Shown here: piece after piece, positions 48,365 through 57,627 of the stretch
How positions within the stretch are numbered: the first letter of the stretch is position 1
How the letters are laid out: every line of letters starts with the position of its first letter
Assembly: GCA_934539295.1 (NCBI GenBank)
Contig: CAKTCN010000008.1
Coordinates: 1-64,000 of the forward strand
DNA: 64,000 nucleotides
DNA from: an uncultured Allosphingosinicella sp.
GTDB lineage: Bacteria > Pseudomonadota > Alphaproteobacteria > Sphingomonadales > Sphingomonadaceae
Reading direction: 5' to 3'
The notes under the pieces: model-generated
The model's input: the letters and a program-made list of their open reading frames with translations, nothing else
What the model was told of the DNA's origin: nothing
The model's database searches: none
Program-made: the position numbers and the translations under genes

Positions 48365-50398
48365 TCAGCCCGGCCGGTTCTGCTTGCCCAGGAAAGCCGA
48401 CAGTCGGTTGGTGGGCGGCGCATAGGGGGTGCGCGGGTTGAGCGTGTCGTACACGACCGCATTCTCCAGCACGCGCTGCACGTAATTGCGCGTTTCGAAG
48501 AACGGGATCTCCTCGATCCAGCGGACCACGTCCGCACCCGGCAGGCGCGGATCGCCATTCTCCCGAATCCACTTGCGCACATTACCCGGCCCCGCATTGT
48601 AGGCGGCCACCGCCAGCGGCGGGTAATTGCCGAAACTGTTCATGAGATCGCTGAAATAACGGCTGCCCAGCATGATGTTATATTGCGGATCGGACGTAAG
48701 CCGGCCGAGGTCATAGGGCATGCCGAGCTTGCCGGCAGTCTCCCGCGCCGTGCCCGGCATCAGCTGCATCATCCCGCGTGCGCTGGCCGAACTGACCGCC
48801 GCCCTGTCAAACGAGCTTTCCTGGCGCATGATCGCGTGATTGAGCGTCCACTGACGCGCATAGGCCTCCGGGATCTGCACCTCGGGGAAACTCGACCGCG
48901 CATAAAAGGTCACGCCATCGTTACGCGCCTGACGCGCAACCCACACTCCCAGGTCCGGACGCTGGATCTCGCGCGCAAGCTCTCCGGCCAAGGCACGATC
49001 CTCGCTGCGATCGAGCTGGTCGGCCAGCGCACGCACGAACAGCGACTGGTCTTCGCGCCGGCCCGTCTGGCCTAGGTAGCGCACTGCCTGCACCAGGTCG
49101 CGGCGCTGGAACGCCGCGCGGCCGGCAGGCGTCGGGGCGACCGGCGGGGCCGCAAGCGGCGCACTCACGGAGCGACCGATCCGCTCGGACGCGAGCTGTC
49201 CGTAGAACTGATCCGGATGCACGGCCGCACGCCCGAAATAGGTGTTCGCCGCTTGGGTCTGCTGTGCCTGCGCAGCGGCGCGGCCGGCCCAGTAAAAGCC
49301 TTTCACGTTGGTTTGCGGCGAACGGGAGCCGAGCGCATAGGCCTCGAACATCCGCGCCGCGTCGGCGGGCCTTCCCAAGCGGTGGAGCGCGGTCGTTCCG
49401 GCCAGCCAGGCAAGACTCGTATAATGATCCCGCTCGTCATAATCCCGGGCGCCGACATCGGTGCCTGCCGGAAACAGGTCGTTCAGCTGGCTCGCGATCT
49501 GGTAGGTGGTCGTCCACTGTCCGTCATTGCCGGCCGCCCGTGCGAGGCCAAGCATGGCCTCGAGGAACTTCGCGACGTCCGCAGGCCGATGGGTGATATC
49601 GCGCGGCTGTGCGGCAAGCGCGCGTGCCGCCTGGGTCTGTCCCGTGCCACGCAGCCAGTTGACGCGGTCGAGGATCAAGCCGGCATCTGCTCCTGCCGCG
49701 GCGCCAAGCGCATCGACGCGGCTCGCAGCGTCCGGTGCCCGCGACTGAAGGGCGATGCGGGCCTCGTGCACCGGCCGGCGCGTGCCGGCGGTGAAGGCCA
49801 CGATGCGGCGGGCTGTGACGACGTCACCGGCGTCCAGCAGAGCGTCAAGCCGCGCTTCATGGTCCGCCAATCCGATCGACGCGCCGAACAGGCTCAGCAG
49901 CCGATCCTCGTCCACCTGCGGCAATACGCCCATCCGCCACGCGGCGCGCCCGGCCTCAACGGCCTCCCCGGTCCGCCCCGTCGCATGCAGCGCCATTGCA
50001 TAGCGCGCTTGTCCCGACGCGGTCAGCGGCGGCATGGCGCGAAAGTAGGAGATGACCTGCGAAGGGGGCGAGGCATCGTTGATCGCACGCTCGGCATAGC
50101 GGCGCATCGTCGATTCGGCTGGCCACCCGCGATAGCTCGTCAGGAACGAGGCGTAGGAGGAAAAGGGCAGCCCGGCGCTCCGCAACGCCCGCCAGCGCTC
50201 CAGCGCCGAGGCGATCGCCGCATTCTGCACCGGCTGCGCCTGCACGGGTGAGGCGCTTGCGACCGGCGCCTGCACCGCCGCGCCGACTGCGGCCTTGGTG
50301 ACGGGGGCAGGGCGCCTGATCTCCGGTGCGGGGAGGGTGGTCGCGACGGCGGCGACCGAGGCTGCGAGAAGTGCGAGAGTCACGGCTTTCTTATGCAT
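48365..50398 (-). CDS. Soluble lytic murein transglycosylase
   Basis: A 677-residue periplasmic enzyme. A signal peptide (KKAVTLALLAASVAAVATT) is followed by a long helical superhelix as in Slt70. The C-terminal SLT domain has the catalytic Glu in IMRQESSFDRAAVSSASARG, then MMQLMPGTARETA, YNIMLGSRYFSDLM and PLAVAAYNAGPGNVRKW. It cleaves peptidoglycan glycan strands to 1,6-anhydro products. ATG 50398 begins the signal; longer readings overlap the dapA promoter region. It is divergent from dapA. Confidence 0.93.
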   Translation of the reverse strand: MHKKAVTLALLAASVAAVATTLPAPEIRRPAPVTKAAVGAAVQAPVASASPVQAQPVQNAAIASALERWRALRSAGLPFSSYASFLTSYRGWPAESTMRRYAERAINDASPPSQVISYFRAMPPLTASGQARYAMALHATGRTGEAVEAGRAAWRMGVLPQVDEDRLLSLFGASIGLADHEARLDALLDAGDVVTARRIVAFTAGTRRPVHEARIALQSRAPDAASRVDALGAAAGADAGLILDRVNWLRGTGQTQAARALAAQPRDITHRPADVAKFLEAMLGLARAAGNDGQWTTTYQIASQLNDLFPAGTDVGARDYDERDHYTSLAWLAGTTALHRLGRPADAARMFEAYALGSRSPQTNVKGFYWAGRAAAQAQQTQAANTYFGRAAVHPDQFYGQLASERIGRSVSAPLAAPPVAPTPAGRAAFQRRDLVQAVRYLGQTGRREDQSLFVRALADQLDRSEDRALAGELAREIQRPDLGVWVARQARNDGVTFYARSSFPEVQIPEAYARQWTLNHAIMRQESSFDRAAVSSASARGMMQLMPGTARETAGKLGMPYDLGRLTSDPQYNIMLGSRYFSDLMNSFGNYPPLAVAAYNAGPGNVRKWIRENGDPRLPGADVVRWIEEIPFFETRNYVQRVLENAVVYDTLNPRTPYAPPTNRLSAFLGKQNRPG

Positions 50399-50502
50399 GC
50401 TGGACAGGCTATCGCCCCCCTCCTTATCAGGCGCTGAATGATCGTCGATCGACTTGGCACACGCCTTTCCCCGATCGATCCCCAACGAGTAAGGAGACGA
50501 GC

Positions 50503-51390
50503 ATGTTCCGCGGGTCCATCCCCGCTCTGGTCACCCCGTTCCGCGACGGCGCGTTCGACGAGGCGATTTTCCGCGCCTTTGTCGACTGGCAGATCGCGGA
50601 AGGATCGACCGGGCTCGTCCCCTGCGGCACCACGGGCGAGAGCGCGACCATGTCGATCGCCGAGCATGACCGCGTGGTCGCCGTTTGCGTCGAACAGACT
50701 GCCGGCCGGGTGCCGGTGATCGCCGGCTGCGGCTCCAACGACACCACGGCCGCGCTCGGCCATATGCGCAATGCCAAGGCGGCGGGGGCGGATGCGGCTT
50801 TGGTCGTACTTCCTTATTACAACCGCCCGAACCAGGAAGGCATCTACAACCATTTCGCCTATCTGGCTGAACATTGCGACCTGCCGATCGTCGTCTACAA
50901 CGTGCCTGCCCGCACGGTTACCGACGTCCATGTCGAGACGCTGGGCCGCATCGCCGCGCTGCCGACGGTTGTCGGCATCAAGGATGCGAGCGGGGAGGTG
51001 CAGCGCACCACCGCCCACCGGCTCGCCTGCGGCACTGATTTCTGCCAGCTTTCGGGCAATGACGACATGGCGTTGGGCTTCATGGCGATGGGCGGCGCCG
51101 GCTGCATCTCCGTCACCGCCAATGTCGCACCGCGCCTCTGCGCCGAGTTCCAGCAGGCCTGCCTGTCGGGCGATTGGGCACGGGCGCTGGAGCTGCAGGA
51201 CCGCCTCTATCCGCTCCACGCCGCCTTGTTCAGCGACGCATCGCCCGGCCCCGTCAAATACGCCATCGGCCGCGTCCGCGACGATTTCCCCACCGAGATC
51301 CGCATGCCCATGACCCAGGCGTCGGAGGCGAGCCGCCGCGCGGTCGATGCCGCGCTGGAACATGCCGGCATCGAATTGAAGAACGCCTGA
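50503..51390 (+). CDS. dapA: 4-hydroxy-tetrahydrodipicolinate synthase
   Basis: A 295-residue TIM-barrel aldolase that condenses pyruvate with aspartate semialdehyde, the first step of the lysine/diaminopimelate branch. Motifs: [45 protein letters not shown] (catalytic Tyr), [13 protein letters not shown] and the Schiff-base Lys (about 161) in [22 protein letters not shown] precedes the ATG. smpB follows 20 bp later. Confidence 0.97.
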   Translation: MFRGSIPALVTPFRDGAFDEAIFRAFVDWQIAEGSTGLVPCGTTGESATMSIAEHDRVVAVCVEQTAGRVPVIAGCGSNDTTAALGHMRNAKAAGADAALVVLPYYNRPNQEGIYNHFAYLAEHCDLPIVVYNVPARTVTDVHVETLGRIAALPTVVGIKDASGEVQRTTAHRLACGTDFCQLSGNDDMALGFMAMGGAGCISVTANVAPRLCAEFQQACLSGDWARALELQDRLYPLHAALFSDASPGPVKYAIGRVRDDFPTEIRMPMTQASEASRRAVDAALEHAGIELKNA

Positions 51391-51410
51391 AGGATCACGA
51401 TCTAGTCTCC

Positions 51411-51893
51411 ATGGTTCGACCACGCCCCGCCACCTTCGACAAGAAGAAGATCGTTGCCGAGAACCGGCGCGCGCGCTTCGACTATGCCATCGACACCACT
51501 TACGAGGCCGGCATCGCGCTGACCGGCACGGAGGTGAAGTCCTTGCGCTTCGGCGAGGGTTCAATTGCCGAAAGCTATGCGCAGGTGACGGAGGAAGAGG
51601 TCTGGCTGATCAACGCCAACGTGCCCGAATTCAGCCACGGCAACCGGTTCAACCATGAGCCCAAGCGCCCGCGCAAATTGCTGATGCACGCGCGCGAGAT
51701 CGCCAAGCTCCACGGCGCCGTCGCGCGCCAGGGCATGACGCTGGTGCCGCTGATGATCTATTTCAACAGCCGCGGCCGCGCGAAGGTCGAGCTCGCGCTC
51801 GCCCGCGGTCGCAAGGCGCCCGACAAGCGCGAATATCAGAAGGAAAAGGACTGGAAGCGCGAACAGGGTCGCCTCTTGAGACAGCATGGCTGA
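51411..51893 (+). CDS. smpB: SsrA-binding protein SmpB
   Basis: A 160-residue protein that carries tmRNA to stalled ribosomes. It shows [44 protein letters not shown], the beta-barrel core, and a basic C-terminal tail [19 protein letters not shown] that reads the empty mRNA channel. The tmRNA gene itself is not seen in the window. The stop shares one base with the next ATG (TGATG), coupling it to the DUF2062 gene. Confidence 0.97.
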   Translation: MVRPRPATFDKKKIVAENRRARFDYAIDTTYEAGIALTGTEVKSLRFGEGSIAESYAQVTEEEVWLINANVPEFSHGNRFNHEPKRPRKLLMHAREIAKLHGAVARQGMTLVPLMIYFNSRGRAKVELALARGRKAPDKREYQKEKDWKREQGRLLRQHG

Positions 51894-52456
51894 TGCTTGA
51901 TCGTCTGGCGGGATGGCTCGCGCGCAATTCGCCCAAGCGGGAGGATCTGGCGAACAGTCGCTGGATGAAGCCCTTCGGCGGCCGCGTGCTCAACAGCGAA
52001 TATTGGCGCTTCACCCGCCGCTCGGTTCCGCGCGGGGTCGCCGTCGGCCTGCTGGTCGGCATCTTCCTGCTGATCCCGGGCCTCCAGATCATCGGTGCGG
52101 CCCTGCTGTCGCTGCCGTTCCGCGCCAACATCCCGCTGGCCGCGGCCATGACCTTTCTCAGCAACCCGGCGACCACGCCCCTGATCCTGGTGGCATCCAT
52201 CTTCGTCGGCAACGCTCTCGGCTTTCGCGCGGACACCACCACTCTTTACGCCCTCTATGATCGCGGCGCGAGCATCGGCGACTGGTTCAGCTGGTTCGCG
52301 TCGGACGCGGCACCCTCGCTGCTGACCGGTCTGCTCGTCATCTCGGCGGGGGCTGCGCTCATCGGCTATTTCGTGTCGGCCTTCGTGTGGCGCTTCTGGA
52401 TCGCGCGCAAGTGGAAGCGCCGCGAGCACGCGCTCGGGCCGAGGGAGAAGGCGTGA
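51893..52456 (+). CDS. DUF2062 membrane protein
   Basis: A 187-residue protein with about three hydrophobic helices (VAVGLLVGIFLLIPGLQIIG; PLAAAMTFLSNPATTPLILVASIFVG in part; LLTGLLVISAGAALIGYFVS). The central SNPATTP is the DUF2062 hallmark. The N terminus is basic and cytoplasmic. The function is unknown; the family often sits near envelope or signalling genes. It overlaps smpB by 1 bp and cckA by 4 bp, so the three are co-translated. Confidence 0.85.
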   Translation: MLDRLAGWLARNSPKREDLANSRWMKPFGGRVLNSEYWRFTRRSVPRGVAVGLLVGIFLLIPGLQIIGAALLSLPFRANIPLAAAMTFLSNPATTPLILVASIFVGNALGFRADTTTLYALYDRGASIGDWFSWFASDAAPSLLTGLLVISAGAALIGYFVSAFVWRFWIARKWKRREHALGPREKA

Positions 52457-54804
52457 GCCTTCGCGGTGCGGGGCGGACCGGGGCGATTCTCGTACTCGCC
52501 GCGTTTCTCTCCTCCGCCCTCCTGCTCTGGGCCGTAGGTGACCTGGTCTTCGCGGCCGCCTTTGCCGCCGGCCTCATTGCTGCCGGTGCGCTGATCCATG
52601 TTCGTACCCGTCCCCGACCGTCGCCGATTCAGCCTGCCGCGCCGTCGATCGACATCGACCTGCTGCGCGCCGCTCTCGACAAGGTGGCCGGGGCCGCCGC
52701 CATCACCGATGAGGGCGGAGCCATGCGCTGCGCCAACGACAGCTATGCCGAATGGTTCGGCAGCTTCACCCCGCCGGTTCAGCTATTCCCCGACCTCGAA
52801 GCCGCCGCCACGTCCGCGCGCAGAGCAGGATCGATGCCGATCGAACTGCCGATCGCGGCTGGCCGCCCCTTCGCCGGTGAAGTCCGCCGCGCCGGCGCCG
52901 ATGGCAGCTGGCTGCTATGGAGCTTCACGCGCTCGGCCGAATTCGACCTCGCGGCCGAGGCAGAACGCATGATCGAGGGTGAGGCAGGTGCGCGCGTGGG
53001 CGAGGCCGGCATCATGACCGCGCTTGCCGATGCGGAAGGGCGGCTGGTTACCGCCAATCGCGCCTTCATCGCCCGTGCCCTCGGAGACCCCGAGCAGCCT
53101 GCGGCCGGCATTCCGCTGGTCGATCTGATCGCGATCGATGATTACCATGGATTCACTCTCGCCTCGGAAGGGGAGAGTGCCACTCCGCTCCGCATCCTCC
53201 AGGTGCCGATTGCAGAGGGCGCCGCGGCCCTGACCTTGTTCATCCTCCTTGACGAGGGCGGGGCGGCTACCGGCACGCCGGCCGATGGTCCCGGTGTCGG
53301 CGCCCTGCTCGACCGCTTGCCGCACGGCCTGGCGCTGGTGAATGGCGATGGGCGTTTCACCTGCCTCAACCCATATTTTCGCAAGGCAGCAGGGATCGAT
53401 GCGGATGCGCGTCCCATCTACCCGAGCGACCTCGTCGTCGACGAGGACAAGGCCGTGGTGTCGGACGCGGTACGCCGCTTCGCCCGCGGCCGTGCAATGA
53501 CCGGGGATCTCGCGATACGCCTGAAATCGCGTCCTGACGACTCGGTCGCACTTACCCTTGCCGGTGCGCGTGGCCTGTGCGACGTGGCGGTGATCCTCAG
53601 CCTCAAGGACAGCAGCGAGGAGGATCGGCTGAAGCGGCAGGTGGCGCAGGCGACCAAGATGCAGGCGGTGGGCCAGCTCGCCGGCGGCGTCGCCCACGAC
53701 TTCAACAACATCCTCACCGCCATCCTGGGCTATTGCGACTTGATGTTGATGCGCCACACGCCCGGCGACAGCGACTATGACGATATCCAGCAGATCCGCA
53801 GCAATTCGAACCGCGCTGCCGCGCTTACCCGCCAGTTGCTCGCCTTCTCTCGGCAGCAGACGCTGAGACCTCAGATCCTGCAGCTTCCTGACGTGATCGC
53901 GGAAGTGTCCAACCTGCTCAAGCGCCTGATAGGCGAGACGGTGACGTTGCAGGTGAAGCACGACCGCAATCTCGGTGCGGTCCGTGCCGACCCCGGGCAG
54001 CTCGAACAGGTGATCGTCAACCTGGCGGTCAATGCGCGCGACGCCATGCTGTCCAAATATCCCAGCGGCGGGGGCACGCTGACGGTGCATACCTATGCCG
54101 TCTCGCCCGACGACGTGCGCGACCTGGGGATCGAGATCATGCCCGTGGTCGAATATACCGCGCTGCGCGTCACCGACACCGGCTATGGCATTCCGCAGGA
54201 CATCCTGCCGAAGATCTTCGAACCTTTCTTCACCACCAAGGAAGTGGGCAAGGGCACGGGCCTTGGCCTTTCCACCGTCTACGGCATCGTCAAGCAGTCG
54301 GGCGGCTTCATCTTCGCCGGATCCGAGGAAGGGGAGGGCACCAGCTTCGTCATCTACCTCCCGGTGCATCGCGCAGAGATGACCGGCGAGGCGCCGCGCG
54401 GCCGCGTGCGCCAGAAGACGCCCGAACTGTGGGGCACCGGCACCGTCCTGCTGGTCGAGGACGAGGCCATGGTACGCGCAGTCGCCGAACGCGCTCTGAC
54501 CCGCCACGGCTATTCCGTGCTGACGGCTGAGAATGGCGAAGCCGCGTTGGAGATCCTGGCCGGTGCGGATCATGTCGATCTCATGATCTCGGACGTCGTG
54601 ATGCCGGCAATGGACGGCCCCACCACCGCGCGGGAGGCGCGCAAGGCTCGTCCCGACCTCCCGATCCTCTTCATATCGGGCTATGCCGAGGAGCAGCTGC
54701 GCAAGTCGATCGATCTCGATGGCGTCAGTTTCCTGGCCAAGCCTTTCTCCGTCCAGAAGCTGGCGGAAGCGGCGCGGGAGGCGCTGGCCGGAGCCGCGAA
54801 ATAG
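52453..54804 (+). CDS. cckA: Hybrid histidine kinase CckA
   Basis: About 783 residues from GTG 52453, overlapping the DUF2062 stop. Two membrane helices ([35 protein letters not shown]) are followed by PAS-like regions to about residue 390, HisKA with [20 protein letters not shown] (His about 415), HATPase boxes [18 protein letters not shown] and [13 protein letters not shown], and a C-terminal receiver with the phospho-Asp in [14 protein letters not shown]. This is the CckA architecture; CckA feeds phosphate through ChpT to the cell-cycle regulator CtrA. ChpT and CtrA are not in the window. Confidence 0.93.
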   Translation: MSLRGAGRTGAILVLAAFLSSALLLWAVGDLVFAAAFAAGLIAAGALIHVRTRPRPSPIQPAAPSIDIDLLRAALDKVAGAAAITDEGGAMRCANDSYAEWFGSFTPPVQLFPDLEAAATSARRAGSMPIELPIAAGRPFAGEVRRAGADGSWLLWSFTRSAEFDLAAEAERMIEGEAGARVGEAGIMTALADAEGRLVTANRAFIARALGDPEQPAAGIPLVDLIAIDDYHGFTLASEGESATPLRILQVPIAEGAAALTLFILLDEGGAATGTPADGPGVGALLDRLPHGLALVNGDGRFTCLNPYFRKAAGIDADARPIYPSDLVVDEDKAVVSDAVRRFARGRAMTGDLAIRLKSRPDDSVALTLAGARGLCDVAVILSLKDSSEEDRLKRQVAQATKMQAVGQLAGGVAHDFNNILTAILGYCDLMLMRHTPGDSDYDDIQQIRSNSNRAAALTRQLLAFSRQQTLRPQILQLPDVIAEVSNLLKRLIGETVTLQVKHDRNLGAVRADPGQLEQVIVNLAVNARDAMLSKYPSGGGTLTVHTYAVSPDDVRDLGIEIMPVVEYTALRVTDTGYGIPQDILPKIFEPFFTTKEVGKGTGLGLSTVYGIVKQSGGFIFAGSEEGEGTSFVIYLPVHRAEMTGEAPRGRVRQKTPELWGTGTVLLVEDEAMVRAVAERALTRHGYSVLTAENGEAALEILAGADHVDLMISDVVMPAMDGPTTAREARKARPDLPILFISGYAEEQLRKSIDLDGVSFLAKPFSVQKLAEAAREALAGAAK

Positions 54805-54843
54805 GCCTTTCTCTTTGCGTAACAAACATCTATCGGACGGGGC

Positions 54844-55203
54844 GTGTCTGAAAGTCGCTCCATTCTCATCGTCGAGGACGAACCTCTCATCGCCATGATG
54901 CTGGAGGATTTCCTGGATTCCCTCGGTCACAAGGTCGTCGGCATTGCCGAGACGGTCGAGGACGCCATGGCCTGCATCGACGAGGGCGGCTTCGAAGTCG
55001 CGATCGTCGACGTGCATCTCAAACATGGCGAACATGTCTGGCCGGTCGCGGACCGCCTGTCGGACGAGGGCCTGCCTTTCGTGCTGGCCACCGGCGGCCA
55101 CATCGACCCGCCCCCCGCCAAGCACGCCGCGGCACCGGTGCTCAGCAAGCCCTACACGATTGATGCGATCGACCCAGTCCTGGCCGAGGCACTGGCGGGC
55201 TGA
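54844..55203 (+). CDS. Single-domain response regulator
   Basis: A 119-residue stand-alone receiver, GTG start. It has SILIVEDEPLIAMMLEDFL (acidic pocket), the phospho-Asp 56 in VAIVDVHL, a Thr in VLATGG and the Lys in VLSKPYT. There is no output domain, so it acts through protein contact or as a phosphate shuttle or sink. It sits 39 bp after cckA and may exchange phosphate with that system. Similar small receivers exist in alphaproteobacterial stress and cell-cycle signalling; the precise partner is unknown. Confidence 0.9.
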   Translation: MSESRSILIVEDEPLIAMMLEDFLDSLGHKVVGIAETVEDAMACIDEGGFEVAIVDVHLKHGEHVWPVADRLSDEGLPFVLATGGHIDPPPAKHAAAPVLSKPYTIDAIDPVLAEALAG

Positions 55204-55370
55204 CCTGTCCTGCGCTCGGGGCCTGAGCGCACTATCTGAATTCGTTTTCCGGCGCACCTCGGACCTGATCCGGGCTCGCTCTTCTCGTTCGGCTGCCGCG
55301 TATTCGTGCGTGCGTTCTCCTTCACCGTTCGTCCGAGCAACGTCGAGAAAGTCTTCGCTAAGTTTCCTAC

Positions 55371-55387
55371 TTGTTCCAGTGGAACAA
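55371..55387. promoter_or_regulatory. Perfect palindrome upstream of recA, candidate LexA operator
   Basis: TTGTTCC-AGT-GGAACAA is a perfect 17-bp inverted repeat ending 63 bases before the recA ATG. LexA boxes of many alphaproteobacteria are direct GTTC-N7-GTTC repeats; here the arms are GTTCC and GGAAC in inverted form. Position and symmetry suggest an SOS operator, but this is not proven. Confidence 0.5.
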
Positions 55388-55450
55388 ACCGAATACATGC
55401 CACTCAAGCGTTGAACGGTTGACGCGGGCATTCTATCGAAGGGGCTCATC

Positions 55451-56521
55451 ATGGCGGCATCTCTCAAGGTCGTTACCGACAGGAACTCCGATAATATGGA
55501 CAAGCAGAAGGCTCTCGACGCAGCGCTGGCGCAGATCGACCGTGCGTTCGGCAAGGGCAGCGCGATGAAGCTCGGCAGCCGCGAAAAGGTCGAGATCGAG
55601 GCGATCTCCACCGGTTCGCTCGGGCTCGACATCGCGCTTGGCATCGGCGGCCTGCCGCGTGGCCGCATCATCGAGATTTACGGGCCGGAAAGCTCGGGCA
55701 AGACCACGCTTGCCCTGCACACGGTTGCCGAGGCGCAGAAGCTGGGCGGCACCGCCGCTTTCATCGATGCCGAACATGCGCTCGACCCGGTCTATGCCAA
55801 GAAGCTCGGCGTCAACATCGACGAGCTGATCGTGTCGCAGCCGGACACGGGCGAACAGGCGCTCGAGATCACCGACACGCTGGTGCGCTCCAACGCCATC
55901 GACGTGTTAATCATCGACTCGGTCGCCGCGCTCGTGCCCCGGGCCGAGATCGAGGGCGAGATGGGTGACAGCCATGTCGGCCTCCAGGCACGCCTGATGA
56001 GCCAGTCGCTGCGCAAGCTCACCGGCTCTATCTCCAAGTCGCGCTGCACCGTGATCTTCATCAACCAGCTGCGCATGAAGATCGGCGTCATGTACGGCAA
56101 TCCGGAGACGACCACCGGCGGCAACGCGCTGAAATTCTACGCCTCGGTCCGCCTCGACATCCGCCGCACCGGCCAGATCAAGGATCGCGACGATATCGTG
56201 GGCAACGCGACGCGCGTGAAAGTCGTCAAGAACAAGGTCGCGCCGCCGTTCAAGCAGGTCGAATTCGACATCATGTATGGCGAAGGCGTGTCAAAGGTCG
56301 GCGAGATTCTCGATCTCGGCGTAAAGGCCGGCATCGTCGAGAAATCCGGCGCTTGGTTCAGCTACGACTCGGTGCGCATCGGGCAGGGCCGCGAGAACGC
56401 CAAGAACTTCCTGCGCGAAAATCCCGACATGATGGCCCGCCTCGAAAGCGCCATCCGCGGCAACAAGGAACAGCTCGGCGAGGCCCTGATGACGGGTCCG
56501 GACGCCGAGGACGACGTCTAA
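55451..56521 (+). CDS. recA: Recombinase RecA
   Basis: A 356-residue recombinase. Walker [14 protein letters not shown] (78-90), then [25 protein letters not shown] [33 protein letters not shown] and [21 protein letters not shown] in part. It forms filaments on single-stranded DNA for recombination and triggers LexA self-cleavage. ATG 55451 is followed by a short non-conserved leader before [12 protein letters not shown]; an internal ATG 17 residues later is an alternative. Usually alaS follows closely in relatives; here 5.2 kb intervene. Confidence 0.98.
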   Translation: MAASLKVVTDRNSDNMDKQKALDAALAQIDRAFGKGSAMKLGSREKVEIEAISTGSLGLDIALGIGGLPRGRIIEIYGPESSGKTTLALHTVAEAQKLGGTAAFIDAEHALDPVYAKKLGVNIDELIVSQPDTGEQALEITDTLVRSNAIDVLIIDSVAALVPRAEIEGEMGDSHVGLQARLMSQSLRKLTGSISKSRCTVIFINQLRMKIGVMYGNPETTTGGNALKFYASVRLDIRRTGQIKDRDDIVGNATRVKVVKNKVAPPFKQVEFDIMYGEGVSKVGEILDLGVKAGIVEKSGAWFSYDSVRIGQGRENAKNFLRENPDMMARLESAIRGNKEQLGEALMTGPDAEDDV

Positions 56522-56533
56522 GGGTCTGTCTGC

Positions 56534-56559
56534 GGCACTCCCGTGAAGGCGGGAGTGCC
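56534..56559 (+). terminator. Hairpin downstream of recA
   Basis: GGCACTCCCG and CGGGAGTGCC form a perfect 10-bp stem with a 6-base loop 12 bases after the recA stop. There is no T-run; it is the likely recA terminator and resembles the repeated palindromes elsewhere in the window. Confidence 0.6.
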
Positions 56560-56634
56560 AATGGCGGCGTATAGCGATATCGCCCCAGTCGACTGCTTTG
56601 AGATCAAGCGTTCGGGCAACTCGCTTTAGGCCGC

Positions 56635-57057
56635 TTAGCCATCCAGTCTTTTAAAGAAGTCGGCGGCGCCCGAACGCGTCTCGCCGCTTGCGGGCTGATG
56701 TGCCAGAACATCGCGCAGCACTAAGACCCGCGGCTCATATTGCTGGATATCGCGCGTGCCGTTGATGAGCCGGTTAAGCAGCCAGACAGTATGCGGCGTC
56801 GGGTGTCGGCGGATGGAAGCGATCAAGGCCTCCTCGTAACCCTGCCCGTGAAATCGCTCCATGAAGTATGCGAGCGGACCTGGCGCCCCATAGTCGATAT
56901 TCGGATTGTCTTCCATGAACCGGAGCGTCAGTTCGATCGCTTCGCGGCCTACGTTCTCGGATTCCCAACTATCGACAACATCTTGCCATGCTTCTTCAAA
57001 GATCGAATCAAGAGCAATTTGGTCGAGTGACGATCGAGAGCGGTAATACGGTGTCAC
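56635..57057 (-). CDS. Unknown 140-residue protein, possibly immunity-like
   Basis: GTG start with AGGGG 6 bases upstream. The protein is acidic and helical, without signal peptide or membrane segment. Conserved-looking stretches are VDSWESENVGREAIELTLRF, NPNIDYGAPGPLAYFMERF and IRRHPTPHTVWLLNRLING. The composition and helical layout recall small immunity proteins of polymorphic toxin systems, but no toxin gene is adjacent and the similarity is only an impression. Its codon use looks less GC-biased than that of its neighbours, as expected for an acquired gene. It lies in the interval between recA and alaS. No function is assigned. Confidence 0.65.
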   Translation of the reverse strand: MTPYYRSRSSLDQIALDSIFEEAWQDVVDSWESENVGREAIELTLRFMEDNPNIDYGAPGPLAYFMERFHGQGYEEALIASIRRHPTPHTVWLLNRLINGTRDIQQYEPRVLVLRDVLAHQPASGETRSGAADFFKRLDG

Positions 57058-57196
57058 ATCGTACCCCTACAATCGTGATTGCATCTGACCTCAAGCCGCC
57101 CTGCACACAGCGTCCCGGACGTCATAACCTCCACATGGACCTGCTTGGCCCATACCAACTCGACTGAAGTGTCACGCAGGACAGCGGTGAGCGGTG

Positions 57197-57556
57197 CTAG
57201 CGCTTGCGCGTAACGGCCAGTGCCTTATCAATCTCCCACATATCTCGCTGCACCATTCGTACGACAACGTGGCTGTCCTTGCCCGCATAACGCACTTTGA
57301 ACTTGCAGTTGATTACGGGCGGATCGCCAGAAAGCTCACTTCGCAGCCGCTCGCCACAAATAACCCCGCTGACGCTTTGGGCTGGCGGAGCCTGGTAGGA
57401 GGTGAAATCGACTTGGTCCTCGTCCGCATGCTCGATGGTAAGAGCTTCGGCGGTGGCAGCGCCGTGCTTGCGGACTGCGGCCAGCAACTCCTGATCCGTC
57501 GGACAGAGCGATGGCGCGGCGCAGCGAGCCATGCTCGCAGCAAGTAAAACGATCAT
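57197..57556 (-). CDS. Small exported protein of unknown function
   Basis: 119 residues. A very short hydrophobic N terminus (IVLLAASMARC) may be a lipoprotein or Sec signal. The mature part has CPTDQELLAAVRKHGAATAE, VICGERLRSELSGDPPVINC and a beta-rich VVVRMVQRDMWEIDKAL; three to four cysteines could form disulfides. GAGG lies about 10 bases upstream of the ATG. The family was not recognised. Confidence 0.6.
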   Translation of the reverse strand: MIVLLAASMARCAAPSLCPTDQELLAAVRKHGAATAEALTIEHADEDQVDFTSYQAPPAQSVSGVICGERLRSELSGDPPVINCKFKVRYAGKDSHVVVRMVQRDMWEIDKALAVTRKR

Positions 57557-57627
57557 CTTATTCGCGCCTCGCGGAAAGAGGATTGAAGCTTAGCTGGCGA
57601 TCAGCTCGCCTTCTAGCGCCCTTTGCC

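Noticed and set aside
52915..55671. A 918-codon minus-strand open frame opposite cckA, the receiver gene and the recA start
   Set aside because: High-GC shadow frame; it runs antisense to three clear genes and has no recognisable domain.
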